This document shows, piece by piece, positions 32,146 through 41,560 of a DNA stretch of 64,000 nt. The notes under the pieces were generated by a model. The model was not told where the DNA came from and did not search any database. It saw only the letters and a list, made by a program, of their open reading frames with translations. Source of the DNA: Acidipropionibacterium jensenii DSM 20535 (GTDB lineage: Bacteria; Actinomycetota; Actinomycetes; Propionibacteriales; Propionibacteriaceae); assembly GCF_000425285.1 (NCBI RefSeq), contig NZ_AUDD01000007.1:1-64000 (forward strand). The letters are read 5' to 3'. Position 1 is the stretch's first letter. Every line of letters starts with the position of its first letter. Both the position numbers and the translations under genes were made by a program.

Positions 32146-32533
32146 TCCGTGGTCGGTGCTGCGATCCCGCCCAGACCTCACCTTGGTCTGGGCGGGTGAC
32201 CTCCCCCACGGGTGGAGGGGATGCACTGACGGCATGACGATATGGATCCGCACCGGCCTGTCACAGACGGAGAGGCGCTGCGTCCTCGCCCACGAGCTCG
32301 TGCACATCCGTCACCATCACACCAGCCATCAGCCTGCTGCTGTCGAGCGGACGGTGCGTGCAGAGACGGCCAGATGGCTGATCCCAGACCTTCACCTGAT
32401 CCGCGACGCACTGTGCATGCCCGATCCGGCGGCCGAGCTTTGGGTCACGCCATCCGTCTTCCGCGACCGTCTTGCCAGTCTCACCGACGACGAGCGATCC
32501 CGCATCACCTACTCACTCGACCCCGCCAATTGA
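32132..32533 (+). CDS. ImmA/IrrE-family metallopeptidase
   Basis: 133 residues from ATG 32132, overlapping the repressor end. Zinc motif HELVHIRHHH (~52-61) with the HExxH signature and a following RAETARWLIP helix as in the family. Such enzymes cleave the partner repressor after DNA damage. The 14-nt overlap implies co-translation. Confidence 0.8.
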   Translation: MNPCDPWSVLRSRPDLTLVWAGDLPHGWRGCTDGMTIWIRTGLSQTERRCVLAHELVHIRHHHTSHQPAAVERTVRAETARWLIPDLHLIRDALCMPDPAAELWVTPSVFRDRLASLTDDERSRITYSLDPAN

Positions 32534-32599
32534 ACCCCAGCGCCCACAGCCACGTGACCGCTGGGCCATACTCAGAACACACCCAGAAGGAGACCTCCC

Positions 32600-33187
32600 A
32601 TGTCCGAACAGTCAGCCCCCGCCACCAAGAAGCCGATCTGGAAGCGGTGGTGGATGATCTGCATCTACGCGCTCGTCCTCATCATGATCGGCGCATCCCT
32701 GGGAGGAGGAAGCGACGACGACACATCCGCTGACGCGACCCCGTCCCAGTCCGCCGCGGCGTCGACGCAATCATCGGCCGAGGCGAAGGAGTCACAGCTC
32801 AAACAGATGGGCGCAGACCCATCGGTCGCGTCAGCCGTCGCCCACGGGGCATCATCCTCCGCCCCGGCCACGGACCCGACGACGGCCGAGCCCGCCGATG
32901 ATCCGACCGTCACATCCGGGGGGATCGACCAGGGGCTGGCTTCGGTGGTGTGCGAGAAGTACGCGAAGAAGGAGGTGGCGGCCGCTGGCGGGAAGTGGAA
33001 GGGCCACTACATCGCTGGTGTCGTGAAGGCGGTGCCGCTGCAGGACACGTTCTTCCTGTCCTACCAGGGTGAGGTGACGAATGCGGCCGGTGGGGAGACT
33101 CCGGCGCTGCTCAACTGCACGGTCGGCGGCACGAAGGACAATCCTGAGGTGGTGCTGGCGAAGATCGTCGACGACACGTCACGCTGA
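32600..33187 (+). CDS. Membrane-anchored exported protein, lysogeny-module
   Basis: 195 residues. After a basic start (KKPIWKRWW) comes one transmembrane helix (MICIYALVLIMIGASL), then a long Ser/Ala/Thr/Asp low-complexity stalk (~37-115) and a C-terminal domain with two cysteines (VVCEKYAKKEVAAAG, ALLNCTVGG). SD AAGGAG precedes ATG. Expressed with the repressor side, so a candidate superinfection-exclusion or lysogenic-conversion protein. Not recognised further. Confidence 0.6.
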   Translation: MSEQSAPATKKPIWKRWWMICIYALVLIMIGASLGGGSDDDTSADATPSQSAAASTQSSAEAKESQLKQMGADPSVASAVAHGASSSAPATDPTTAEPADDPTVTSGGIDQGLASVVCEKYAKKEVAAAGGKWKGHYIAGVVKAVPLQDTFFLSYQGEVTNAAGGETPALLNCTVGGTKDNPEVVLAKIVDDTSR

Positions 33188-33205
33188 TACTCCGGGCGCA
33201 CGAAG

Positions 33206-33239
33206 ACGGCCCCTCTCGCGATGATGCGAGAGGGGCCGT
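33206..33239. terminator. Bidirectional terminator between convergent genes
   Basis: 14-bp perfect arms (ACGGCCCCTCTCGC) and a six-base loop. It separates the exported protein gene and the integrase, which converge here. Confidence 0.8.
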
Positions 33240-33245
33240 GGTGTG

Positions 33246-34508
33246 TCAGGCGGTGATCTGTAGTCGGTCGGCGACCCGCTGGAGAGCGGCACGGGCCTCT
33301 GTCAGGTCGACGTGCTGATAGGCGCGGGTGGAGGCGATGCTGGAATGCCCGGCAATCGCCACGATCACCGGCTCGGGGACTCCCAGTTCGGTGAGGATCG
33401 ACACGGTGGTGTGACGCGCCTCGTGGCCGACGAACGGTGCGCCCGTGGATACCTTCTCCACTCCGGCGATCCGTTGCAGCGCCTTCCACGCCTGCAAGTC
33501 CTCGAATCGGTTCGCCGGCTGCCCTGCGCGGCCCGGCCAGACGAGATCGTGTGGGCCCGGCGGCTGTCGGGTCTTCCAGTCCAGCATGGCTGTTTCCAGC
33601 CACGGGACCATCGGGATCTCACGCCACCCAGACGACGACTTGGGCCGCTTGAGGATCTGCGACCCGTGAAGTCGGCGGATCTCGATGTGTGGTGGGATGT
33701 ACGTGTCGGGCTTCACAGTGGACAGCTGCCACGACACGTCAATGGAGTGCGTGTCGAAGTTGACCCGGTCCCATTCCAGGCCGAGCGCCTCACCCTGCCG
33801 GATGCCGCCGAGGAGCGCGGCCATCCATCGGGTGAAGTCGGTGGCACGCAGGGTGAGCTCGCCACGGTAGGCGTCGTAAGCGGCTGTGTGGGCCTTGGGG
33901 CGCGGCGGCAGCGGTGGCCATGTCTGAGGGTTGGCTGCTGCGAGGAGGATGCGTCCGGCGTCGGCGACGGGGATCGCCTGCCGGTCTGATGGTGCGTGGC
34001 GGGGCAGCGGGGCGAGAAGGATTGGCATTGGAACGGTGTGGCCTGCGACTGCTGCGGCTTTGAGGCAGATGCGGAGGATTGATGCCGCATTGGATGCTGT
34101 GGTGGGGGATTCCCCGGCGTCGGTGATCGCGGTAGTGAGCTTGTCGAGGTCGCGGGTGGTGAGCTGCGAGAGGTGTTTCCGCCCGATTGTGGGGATGATC
34201 CACTTGCGGACGCATGCACCGTATTTTGCTGCCGATGCTGGGGAGAGGCGGTGCTGGCAGGTTTCGAGCCATTGGTCGCACCAGGTCTTGACGGTGGTGC
34301 GGGGGTCGATGGTGGTGACGCCTTTGTCGCGGTCGGAGATCATCTTCTTCAGCTCGACCTGCGCCTCCTTCTTGGTGCGGCAGGTGTGGCGCGCGTATCG
34401 GCGTCGGCCGTGCTCGGTCCATCCCACGTCGATCTGCGCGACCCATTTACCGTCGCCGCGCTGGTACACGGACCCGGTGCCTTGTGGTCGCCTTCTGTCT
34501 GCTGCCAT
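33246..34508 (-). CDS. Phage integrase, tyrosine recombinase
   Basis: 420 residues. N-terminal AP2-like arm-binding part (GSVYQRGDGKWVAQIDVGW), core-binding SAM-like domain ~70-160, and catalytic domain with Arg in GGIRQGEALGLEW (~237), Lys region SSSGWREIPM, HEARHTT (His-x-x-Arg), GHSS and the nucleophile Tyr in STRAYQHVD. It lies next to the host-phage junction and would insert the phage at the amrS gene. Confidence 0.9.
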   Translation of the reverse strand: MAADRRRPQGTGSVYQRGDGKWVAQIDVGWTEHGRRRYARHTCRTKKEAQVELKKMISDRDKGVTTIDPRTTVKTWCDQWLETCQHRLSPASAAKYGACVRKWIIPTIGRKHLSQLTTRDLDKLTTAITDAGESPTTASNAASILRICLKAAAVAGHTVPMPILLAPLPRHAPSDRQAIPVADAGRILLAAANPQTWPPLPPRPKAHTAAYDAYRGELTLRATDFTRWMAALLGGIRQGEALGLEWDRVNFDTHSIDVSWQLSTVKPDTYIPPHIEIRRLHGSQILKRPKSSSGWREIPMVPWLETAMLDWKTRQPPGPHDLVWPGRAGQPANRFEDLQAWKALQRIAGVEKVSTGAPFVGHEARHTTVSILTELGVPEPVIVAIAGHSSIASTRAYQHVDLTEARAALQRVADRLQITA

Positions 34509-34622
34509 GTCATCGCCTCTGATCGGGAGTCACACTGTGAGTCTAGCTGTGCCATAGCCATGCCCCCGCACTGCCGCGCTATGATGCTCCGAAATGCCTA
34601 GTCAGAGCAAGGTTCTCGTCAT

Positions 34623-35006
34623 TCAGCACGGTGTCAGGATAGCGGATGGCGAGATCTCCCAGTTCTGACAGAACTTGCAGGCCAGGTTGCACCCGGCCGT
34701 CCCGAACGACAGCACCGAGGTGCCCGGGTGGAAGTGGGCCAGAGGCTTCTTCTCCACCGGGTCGAGGCAGAATCCGGAGGACCGCCCGTAGGTGTCCAGC
34801 ACCAGCCGGTCGTCGTGCCTCACCCTCACGAAGCAGAATCCGCGCTGCCCCTCCCGCAACCGGCAGTGCCGCGGACACAGCTCGCACTCCACCCTGCCGT
34901 CCTCGGTGGTGTGCCACCAGTGCGCCGGGTCGCCGCCCAGCGGGGCGGGCGCGTCCGGCCGGTCGGCGCCGGCGGCGGGAGACCGGGAGGTCGATGGGAT
35001 GGTCAT
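34623..35006 (-). pseudogene. amrS: AmmeMemoRadiSam radical SAM enzyme, truncated by the prophage
   Basis: 127 codons from ATG 35006. Contains CELCPRHCRLREG, then the radical SAM triad GTAGCNLACKFCQNWEIS with Cys106, Cys110 and Cys113, and stops after eight foreign residues. Family members are usually about 330-350 residues, so two thirds of the barrel is missing. The missing part should be found on the other side of the prophage. The remaining protein binds at most a cluster; no enzyme is expected. Confidence 0.85.
34640..34690. other. Prophage attachment junction inside amrS
   Basis: Homology of the truncated radical SAM gene to its family ends shortly after the cysteine cluster, coded at about 34650-34690, and phage integrase sequence begins at 34508. 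The att core therefore lies around here; its exact bases cannot be fixed without the other prophage end. Confidence 0.55.
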
Positions 35007-35605
35007 GGTTCCTCCTGCCAGGCGGTGACGGTGTACCGCCTCACGGTGGCGTCCCGGGACCACCACGAGGGGGCCAGACCCGCCTTCTGCTTGAGTCGGT
35101 TCAGGAATTCGGTGGGGTCCGGTATCTGGTCCCAGACCTGTGGGAGGAAGGTGCCGCGATAGCCGTCCCACTCCAGGATCAGGCCGTCGATTCCCGGCCG
35201 CAGCCTGGAGACCAGCTGATGCTGGCTGGCGAACCGGATCGGGGCGCTTGCCGAGAGCACCGAGACCTCGACGCGCAGCCCCGCAAGCTCCGCGCTGGTG
35301 ACAGCTGGGAATCGGGGGTCGTGGGTGGCCGCGGCCACCGCATTGGCACAGACATCCTCGGCCAGTGGTCGCCATGCCGCCAGCGTCCCGATGCATCCGC
35401 GCAGAGCGGGGTGACTGCTGCCGCCGGTGGTGAGGGTGACGAAGCAGGCCGCCGGCCGCCGGGCCCAGGCCGGTGTCTCCGGAGTCTCGACCGGCTCGCC
35501 GAGGTGTGCCGCGATGGCGGCTCGGGCCGCCGGCAGCAGCCAGCCTCCGGCGTCGTCGGGCAGACCGGAGGAGTTCTCGGAGGCTCCCGCGACGGGGGTG
35601 TTCAT
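35003..35605 (-). CDS. amrA: AmmeMemoRadiSam protein A (AMMECR1 domain)
   Basis: 200 residues from ATG 35605; overlaps the amrS start and amrB end by 4 nt each. AMMECR1 signatures: ACFVTLTTGGSSHPALRGCI with the LRGC(I) motif, AVAAATHDPRFPAVTSAEL and VEVSVLS, and GLILEWDGYRGTFLPQVW. Function of the family is unknown; it occurs with Memo and the radical SAM protein. Confidence 0.9.
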   Translation of the reverse strand: MNTPVAGASENSSGLPDDAGGWLLPAARAAIAAHLGEPVETPETPAWARRPAACFVTLTTGGSSHPALRGCIGTLAAWRPLAEDVCANAVAAATHDPRFPAVTSAELAGLRVEVSVLSASAPIRFASQHQLVSRLRPGIDGLILEWDGYRGTFLPQVWDQIPDPTEFLNRLKQKAGLAPSWWSRDATVRRYTVTAWQEEP

Positions 35606-36444
35606 CGGTCCTCCTCGGTGAAGGCGAAGGAGGCGTAACCGACCACCCGCGACCGGTCCCCGGCGGTGTCGCCGGAGGTGCACGCCGCCAGCAGGTGGGC
35701 GCTCCAGCCCAGTCCGGGCGCGGCGTGGAGCAGACCGTCCAGGGGGCGGCAGCCGCAGGCCCGGTCGGGCTCGATGGAGTCGTCGCCGGCGAGCACCCGG
35801 GCGATCGTCTGGTCGTCGAGCCGTCTGGCGACGTCGTGGGGGTGATAGTGGGACAGGTCGGAACTGATGACGATGAGTGTCTGCGGATCGGCTACCAGGG
35901 ACTCGATCACCTCGGCCACCTCCTGCGGTTCGGCCTGCCCGACGGCCAGCGGGACGATCGGCAGATCGCCCAGGATCCGCTGGATGAAGGGCACCTGCAC
36001 CTCGATCGAGTGTTCCTCTGCGTGGGTGGCCGCGTTGATCCGCACCTGCGCCAACTCCTCCAGACCCGCTGGATCGATCGGGCAGCTGCCCAGCGGCGTC
36101 GCCATGAAGTCTGCCCGGGGCAGTGCCAGGCCGCGGATCCCCACCCGGTGGGTCGGCCCCAGGACCGCGACCCGACGGGGCCGGCGGTCCGGGTCACGTC
36201 GTCTCAGCAGGTCGTATCCGCGGGCGGCCGTCTGCCCCGAGTAGACGTACCCGGCGTGCGGGACGACCAGTGCCCGGACCCGACCGGGGTCGACCCCCTC
36301 GGGCACCGGCATCGCCGCGGCCCGGTTCAGGGCGCCGTCGATCCAGGCTGCCAGCTCCCCGGGATCGGCGGGGTAGAACATCCCGGCCACCGCGGGCGGG
36401 CGGGTGACAGGTCCTGGTCGGTCGGTCCACAGTGCTCGACTCAT
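35602..36444 (-). CDS. amrB: AmmeMemoRadiSam protein B (Memo)
   Basis: 280 residues from ATG 36444. Memo family: AVAGMFYPADPGEL at the start, ALVVPHAGYVYSGQTAARGY, VLGPTHRVGI, EEHSIEVQVPFIQ and ISSDLSHYHP; the His residues form the Memo metal site. First gene of the amrB-amrA-amrS operon, whose last gene is broken by the prophage. Confidence 0.9.
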   Translation of the reverse strand: MSRALWTDRPGPVTRPPAVAGMFYPADPGELAAWIDGALNRAAAMPVPEGVDPGRVRALVVPHAGYVYSGQTAARGYDLLRRRDPDRRPRRVAVLGPTHRVGIRGLALPRADFMATPLGSCPIDPAGLEELAQVRINAATHAEEHSIEVQVPFIQRILGDLPIVPLAVGQAEPQEVAEVIESLVADPQTLIVISSDLSHYHPHDVARRLDDQTIARVLAGDDSIEPDRACGCRPLDGLLHAAPGLGWSAHLLAACTSGDTAGDRSRVVGYASFAFTEEDR

Positions 36445-36778
36445 CGGTCCTCCTCGTGCGGGTCGGGTCTGCGGCGGACGTCGGCGGTGACGCGGTCGGT
36501 GCTGCTCGCGCGGGCGACCACCTGTGCCGGTGGCAGCGCGGTCGACACCGTGCCTGTCCGACACCGTGCGTATCCGACTGTGTGCGGGGAGGACGCGGTG
36601 TGCGAACCACGCGGTGTGCGGTGTGTCGCGCAGGACTCGAATCCCTTGATCCCAGAGTAGGCACCCTCCCAGCGCGTCCAACCTGCACCCGGCCCTTGAG
36701 CTCACGGCCCTGTCCCGGACGCCGCCCGCATCGCTGCCCGCACCAGCCACCCTCGACCCCGGGGGCAGACTGGGGACC
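36445..36778. other. Intergenic region, amr operon / Nudix divergent
   Basis: 334 bases with no convincing gene. The amr operon leaves leftward and the Nudix gene rightward, so promoters for both must lie here. A stretch at 36631-36647 resembles a tRNA T arm in isolation; no full tRNA can be folded. Confidence 0.5.
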
Positions 36779-37264
36779 ATGATGACTCCGGTGCTGACCA
36801 CCCTCGGATTCGTGTTCCACCCCGACGGGCAACGGGTGCTCATGGTGCACCGGGTCGCCCGTTCCTACGACGACCAGCTCGGCAAGTACAACGGGCTGGG
36901 CGGCAAGGTCGAGCCCGGGGAGGACGTCGCCGCCGGGATGCGCCGGGAACTGCGCGAGGAGGCGTCCATCGAGGTCGACGCCATGAGGCTGCGCGGCACG
37001 GTCTCCTGGCCAGGCTTCGGCAAGGACGGCTCGGACCACTTCGGTCTGGTCTTCGTCATCGACTCCTGGCACGGCCAGATCCCAGACGCCAACGCCGAGG
37101 GGCCGTTGAGCTGGCAGCGGATCGACCAGCTGTCCGAGCTGCCGATGTGGGAGGGGGACCGGTACTTCCTGCCACTGGTCTTCGACCCGCAGGTCAACCA
37201 GTTCCACGGCTGCATCCCCTACCACGACGGGCGACCGACCGGGTGGAGCTACTCGTTGCTGTGA
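36779..37264 (+). CDS. Nudix hydrolase (MutT-like)
   Basis: 161 residues. The Nudix box GGKVEPGEDVAAGMRRELRE plus EASIEV gives the Gx5Ex7REUxEExGU pattern with its three catalytic glutamates (last Gly replaced by Ser). N-terminal LGFVFHPDGQRVLMVHRV is the usual first strand. MutT-type enzymes with LGGKVEPGE hydrolyse oxidised or unusual nucleotide triphosphates; substrate unknown here. It lies 22 bp ahead of a methyltransferase gene in the same direction. Confidence 0.9.
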   Translation: MMTPVLTTLGFVFHPDGQRVLMVHRVARSYDDQLGKYNGLGGKVEPGEDVAAGMRRELREEASIEVDAMRLRGTVSWPGFGKDGSDHFGLVFVIDSWHGQIPDANAEGPLSWQRIDQLSELPMWEGDRYFLPLVFDPQVNQFHGCIPYHDGRPTGWSYSLL

Positions 37265-37286
37265 CCCCGCCCGTAGATTGAGGACC

Positions 37287-38486
37287 ATGGATCCTGCGGT
37301 GGCGCGTCGACTGGTGTCTGCGGAGGGGGCCGAGGCGCTGGCCGCGGCCCGGGCCGAACGCGACCCCGATGCCCTGTCGGCGGCCGAACGGCTCCGCTCA
37401 TGGATGCCTCCCGAGCTGGCGGCCGCAGCCCTGGACCAGGCATCGCTGAGGCCCACTGCACTGGCCAAGATCGGCCAGGACGCCGACTCGATGCTGTGGA
37501 CCCGCGACGGGCTGGAGCAGGCCACCCGTGGACCGGTCTCCCGGTGGCGGGCCGGGCAGCTGGCCGACGCCGGAGTCCGCCGGGTGATCGATCTGGGCTG
37601 CGCCTGCGGGGCCGATGCCAGGGCCTGCCTGGATCTGGGCCTCGAGGTGACTGCCGTGGAGATCGACCCCGCCCTGGCGGTGCTCGCCCGCCACAACCTT
37701 CCCGGGGCGAGGGTCCTCGAGGGGGACGCCGAGGAGCTGGCCGCCGATCTGCTGGCCGGCGCCGGCCCGGACACCGCGATCCTTCTCGACCCGGCGAGGC
37801 GGACCGGACGGGGGCGCAGCTGGCGGGTCGAGGACATCCGACCCGCCTGGGACTTCGTGATGGACATGACCGCGGTGGGGCGGGGGGTCTCCACCGTCGT
37901 CAAGCTGGGTCCGGGGGTGCCCAGGGAGATCCTTCCCGAGGCCGTCGCGGTCACCTGGGTGGGGCACCGTCACGATCTGGTGGAGGCCACCCTGTGGGCC
38001 GGTCCGGCAGCGCCCGGGCGGACGCGGCCCGGCCACACCGCGATTCTGGTGGGGGAGACTCCCGAACCGGCGATCGCCCTGCCCGGCGGGGAGACCGAGC
38101 TCGGCACCGGGCCCGTCGGCGAGTTCCTCGCCGAGCCGCATCCGGCGGTGATCCGCGCCAGGGCGATGCGCGCCGCCGCCGGTGGTCGGCCGGTGCACCT
38201 GCCCGCTCCCGGGGTGGCCTATCTGCTGGCCGCGACGCCGACGCCCTCCCCCTGGCTCACCTGTTTCAGGGTGATCGAGGAACTCCCGCTCCAGGAGCGG
38301 GCCCTGAGGACCTGGGTGCGTCAGCACCGGGTGGGCAGGCTGGAGATCAAGAAGCGCGGCGTCGACGTCGACCCGGCCGCGCTGCGACGACGACTGCGTC
38401 CCTCCGGTCGGGGCGCGGCAACCCTCATCCTCACCCCGACGGGGCACGGAGCCCGCGCACTGGTGGCCGAGCGGATCACCGGCTGA
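37287..38486 (+). CDS. THUMP-like-domain class I SAM methyltransferase
   Basis: 399 residues. Rossmann motif I VIDLGCACGADARACLDLG (~109), motif II LEVTAVEIDP, an LLDPARRTGRG stretch, and C-terminal ~330-395 (FRVIEELPLQERALRTWV then RVGRLEIKKRGVD) matching the THUMP-like (PF18096) domain as I know it. Probably an RNA or unknown small-substrate methylase. The ATG at 37287 has a TAGATT eight bases upstream and no Shine-Dalgarno, so the message may be leaderless. Confidence 0.75.
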   Translation: MDPAVARRLVSAEGAEALAAARAERDPDALSAAERLRSWMPPELAAAALDQASLRPTALAKIGQDADSMLWTRDGLEQATRGPVSRWRAGQLADAGVRRVIDLGCACGADARACLDLGLEVTAVEIDPALAVLARHNLPGARVLEGDAEELAADLLAGAGPDTAILLDPARRTGRGRSWRVEDIRPAWDFVMDMTAVGRGVSTVVKLGPGVPREILPEAVAVTWVGHRHDLVEATLWAGPAAPGRTRPGHTAILVGETPEPAIALPGGETELGTGPVGEFLAEPHPAVIRARAMRAAAGGRPVHLPAPGVAYLLAATPTPSPWLTCFRVIEELPLQERALRTWVRQHRVGRLEIKKRGVDVDPAALRRRLRPSGRGAATLILTPTGHGARALVAERITG

Positions 38487-38601
38487 TCCCCGGCCACCGC
38501 GTCGCACCACGGCCCAGTGGCCGAGAGGGTGATGGACCGGGGCCCGGCAATCGCGTCGAACCTTCCCGGTCACCGGGTCGAGGCGCTCCGGAGTGGGCGG
38601 C

Positions 38602-39252
38602 TCAGACCTGGAACCGGACGTGTACCGTCGAGGACACGGTGATGTCGGCGGGGGACAGCTCAACCGAGCCGCCTCCGGCGGCTCCCCGAAGGGCCAGGGC
38701 AGCGACCGGGCCCGGCTGGTCGGATCCCGCCGAGACGCGGTCCAGGAGGCCGGGATCGGCGATCGCGATGACCTGTGGATCCGCCTGTCCGGCGGCGGAT
38801 GCGAGCACCTCGGCGCGGTGAACCGCATCGTGCAGGGCCCCGGTGAGCACCTCGTCGCGGACCCGGTCGCGGGTCGCGGTGGTCAGCGCCCAGTCCACCC
38901 GGTCGATCGACAGTCCGGCGGTCTCGGCCCACCGGGCGCAGCTGTCCGACAGTGCCGCGAAGTCGCTGAACTTCACCGCGACCGGCGTACTGGCCCGGTG
39001 GTGCAGCGGCAGCACGGTCCCGTCGTTGTGGTGCGGGCGCCACGACGCGGTGGTCTGCGCATCCACCGAGTACCAGGTCGCCACTCCTGAGTCACGGAGC
39101 TGGACGAGCTGGCGGCGCAGCGCCTCGGTGATGTCGGTCGCCTGCTGGGCGACGGCCTGTCGGTCGCTGCCCTCGGCGCCGGCGGTGAGATGGACGATGC
39201 CTCGTTCGGCGGGCAGGCTGATCTCGAAGGATCCGGCCAGGGTGATCATCAT
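38602..39252 (-). CDS. SIMPL (DUF541) domain protein
   Basis: 216 residues. The DUF541 pattern shows as a repeating beta layout: FEISLPAERGIVHLTAGAEG, ALRRQLVQLRDSGVATWYS, RVDWALTTATRDRVRDEVL and VLASAAGQADPQVIAIAD. No signal peptide is seen although many relatives are exported. Function unknown. Confidence 0.75.
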   Translation of the reverse strand: MMITLAGSFEISLPAERGIVHLTAGAEGSDRQAVAQQATDITEALRRQLVQLRDSGVATWYSVDAQTTASWRPHHNDGTVLPLHHRASTPVAVKFSDFAALSDSCARWAETAGLSIDRVDWALTTATRDRVRDEVLTGALHDAVHRAEVLASAAGQADPQVIAIADPGLLDRVSAGSDQPGPVAALALRGAAGGGSVELSPADITVSSTVHVRFQV

Positions 39253-39335
39253 GGCTGCATTCTGCCGGTGCCGGGGCGCCGCGTCACCAGACACGGCGAA
39301 CCACCTCGCCACGACAGCGCCCCGGCCCCCGTCGT

Positions 39336-39362
39336 CTGGCACTCGGGTTGAAGGAGTGCTAA
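39336..39362 (+). promoter_or_regulatory. CIRCE element (HrcA operator)
   Basis: CTGGCACTC-N9-GAGTGCTAA; the right arm is exact and the left differs in two bases from the consensus TTAGCACTC. It lies 155 bp before the groES GTG. HrcA represses groES-groEL through such sites. Confidence 0.85.
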
Positions 39363-39381
39363 CGCCGGTGTATTTTTCTTG

Positions 39382-39408
39382 TTGGCACTCCCCAAGGGGG
39401 TGTGCCAG
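39382..39408 (+). promoter_or_regulatory. Second, weaker CIRCE-like repeat
   Basis: TTGGCACTC, nine bases, then GTGTGCCAG. The left arm resembles CIRCE; the right arm is poor. It sits 20 bp after the first CIRCE. Confidence 0.45.
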
Positions 39409-39516
39409 CGGACCGATGACTCCCGCGACGTCGACGGCCCGGTTCACAGCTCGGGGCTCGCAACCCCTGGTGAGTGGCATTCAACGATTCGTCTTCATCA
39501 TGAAAGGGGTATTGAC

Positions 39517-39813
39517 GTGGCAACCACGATCAAGCCGCTCGAGGACCGTGTCCTCGTCCAGCCTCTCGAGGCCGAGCAGACCACTGCTTCCGGACTGGTT
39601 ATTCCGGACACTGCCAAGGAGAAGCCGCAGGAGGGCCGTGTCGTCGCCGCCGGTCCCGGTCGGGTAGATGACAAGGGCACCCGGGTGCCGATGGACGTCA
39701 AGGAGAATGACATCGTCATCTTCTCCAAGTACGGCGGCACCGAGGTCAAGTACGACGGCGAGGAGTACCTGCTCCTCAACGCTCGTGACATTCTCGCTGT
39801 TGTCGAGAAGTGA
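39517..39813 (+). CDS. groES: Co-chaperonin GroES
   Basis: 98 residues, GTG start with GAAAGGGG at eight bases. Features: [39 protein letters not shown] (mobile loop at ~22-35), and the C-terminal [15 protein letters not shown]. It caps the GroEL ring. Transcribed with groEL and repressed by HrcA. Confidence 0.97.
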   Translation: MATTIKPLEDRVLVQPLEAEQTTASGLVIPDTAKEKPQEGRVVAAGPGRVDDKGTRVPMDVKENDIVIFSKYGGTEVKYDGEEYLLLNARDILAVVEK

Positions 39814-41421
<1,608 letters not shown>

Positions 41422-41470
41422 TCTCAGTCCCCGCTCGACAGAGCGCATGAGCTGAGCGCCTCAGGCGCAC

Positions 41471-41506
41471 GTTCGGCCCCGGCACCCCAGGGTGCCGGGG
41501 CCGAAC
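41471..41506 (+). terminator. Terminator of the groES-groEL operon
   Basis: 16-bp arms (GTTCGGCCCCGGCACC) with loop CCAG, 50 bp after the groEL stop. A short run CTGCG follows rather than T. Confidence 0.8.
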
Positions 41507-41560
41507 TGCGTCCGGGCAGGACCCGGATATGGTGGTGCCACCGTGACCGAGAGGACCCCG

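Noticed and set aside
36631-36647. tRNA T-arm-like sequence
   Set aside because: No anticodon arm or acceptor partner on either side; isolated similarity.
36194-37954. 586-codon open frame on the minus strand across the amrB start, Nudix and methyltransferase genes
   Set aside because: Covers three clearly coding regions in other frames and contains no recognisable domain.
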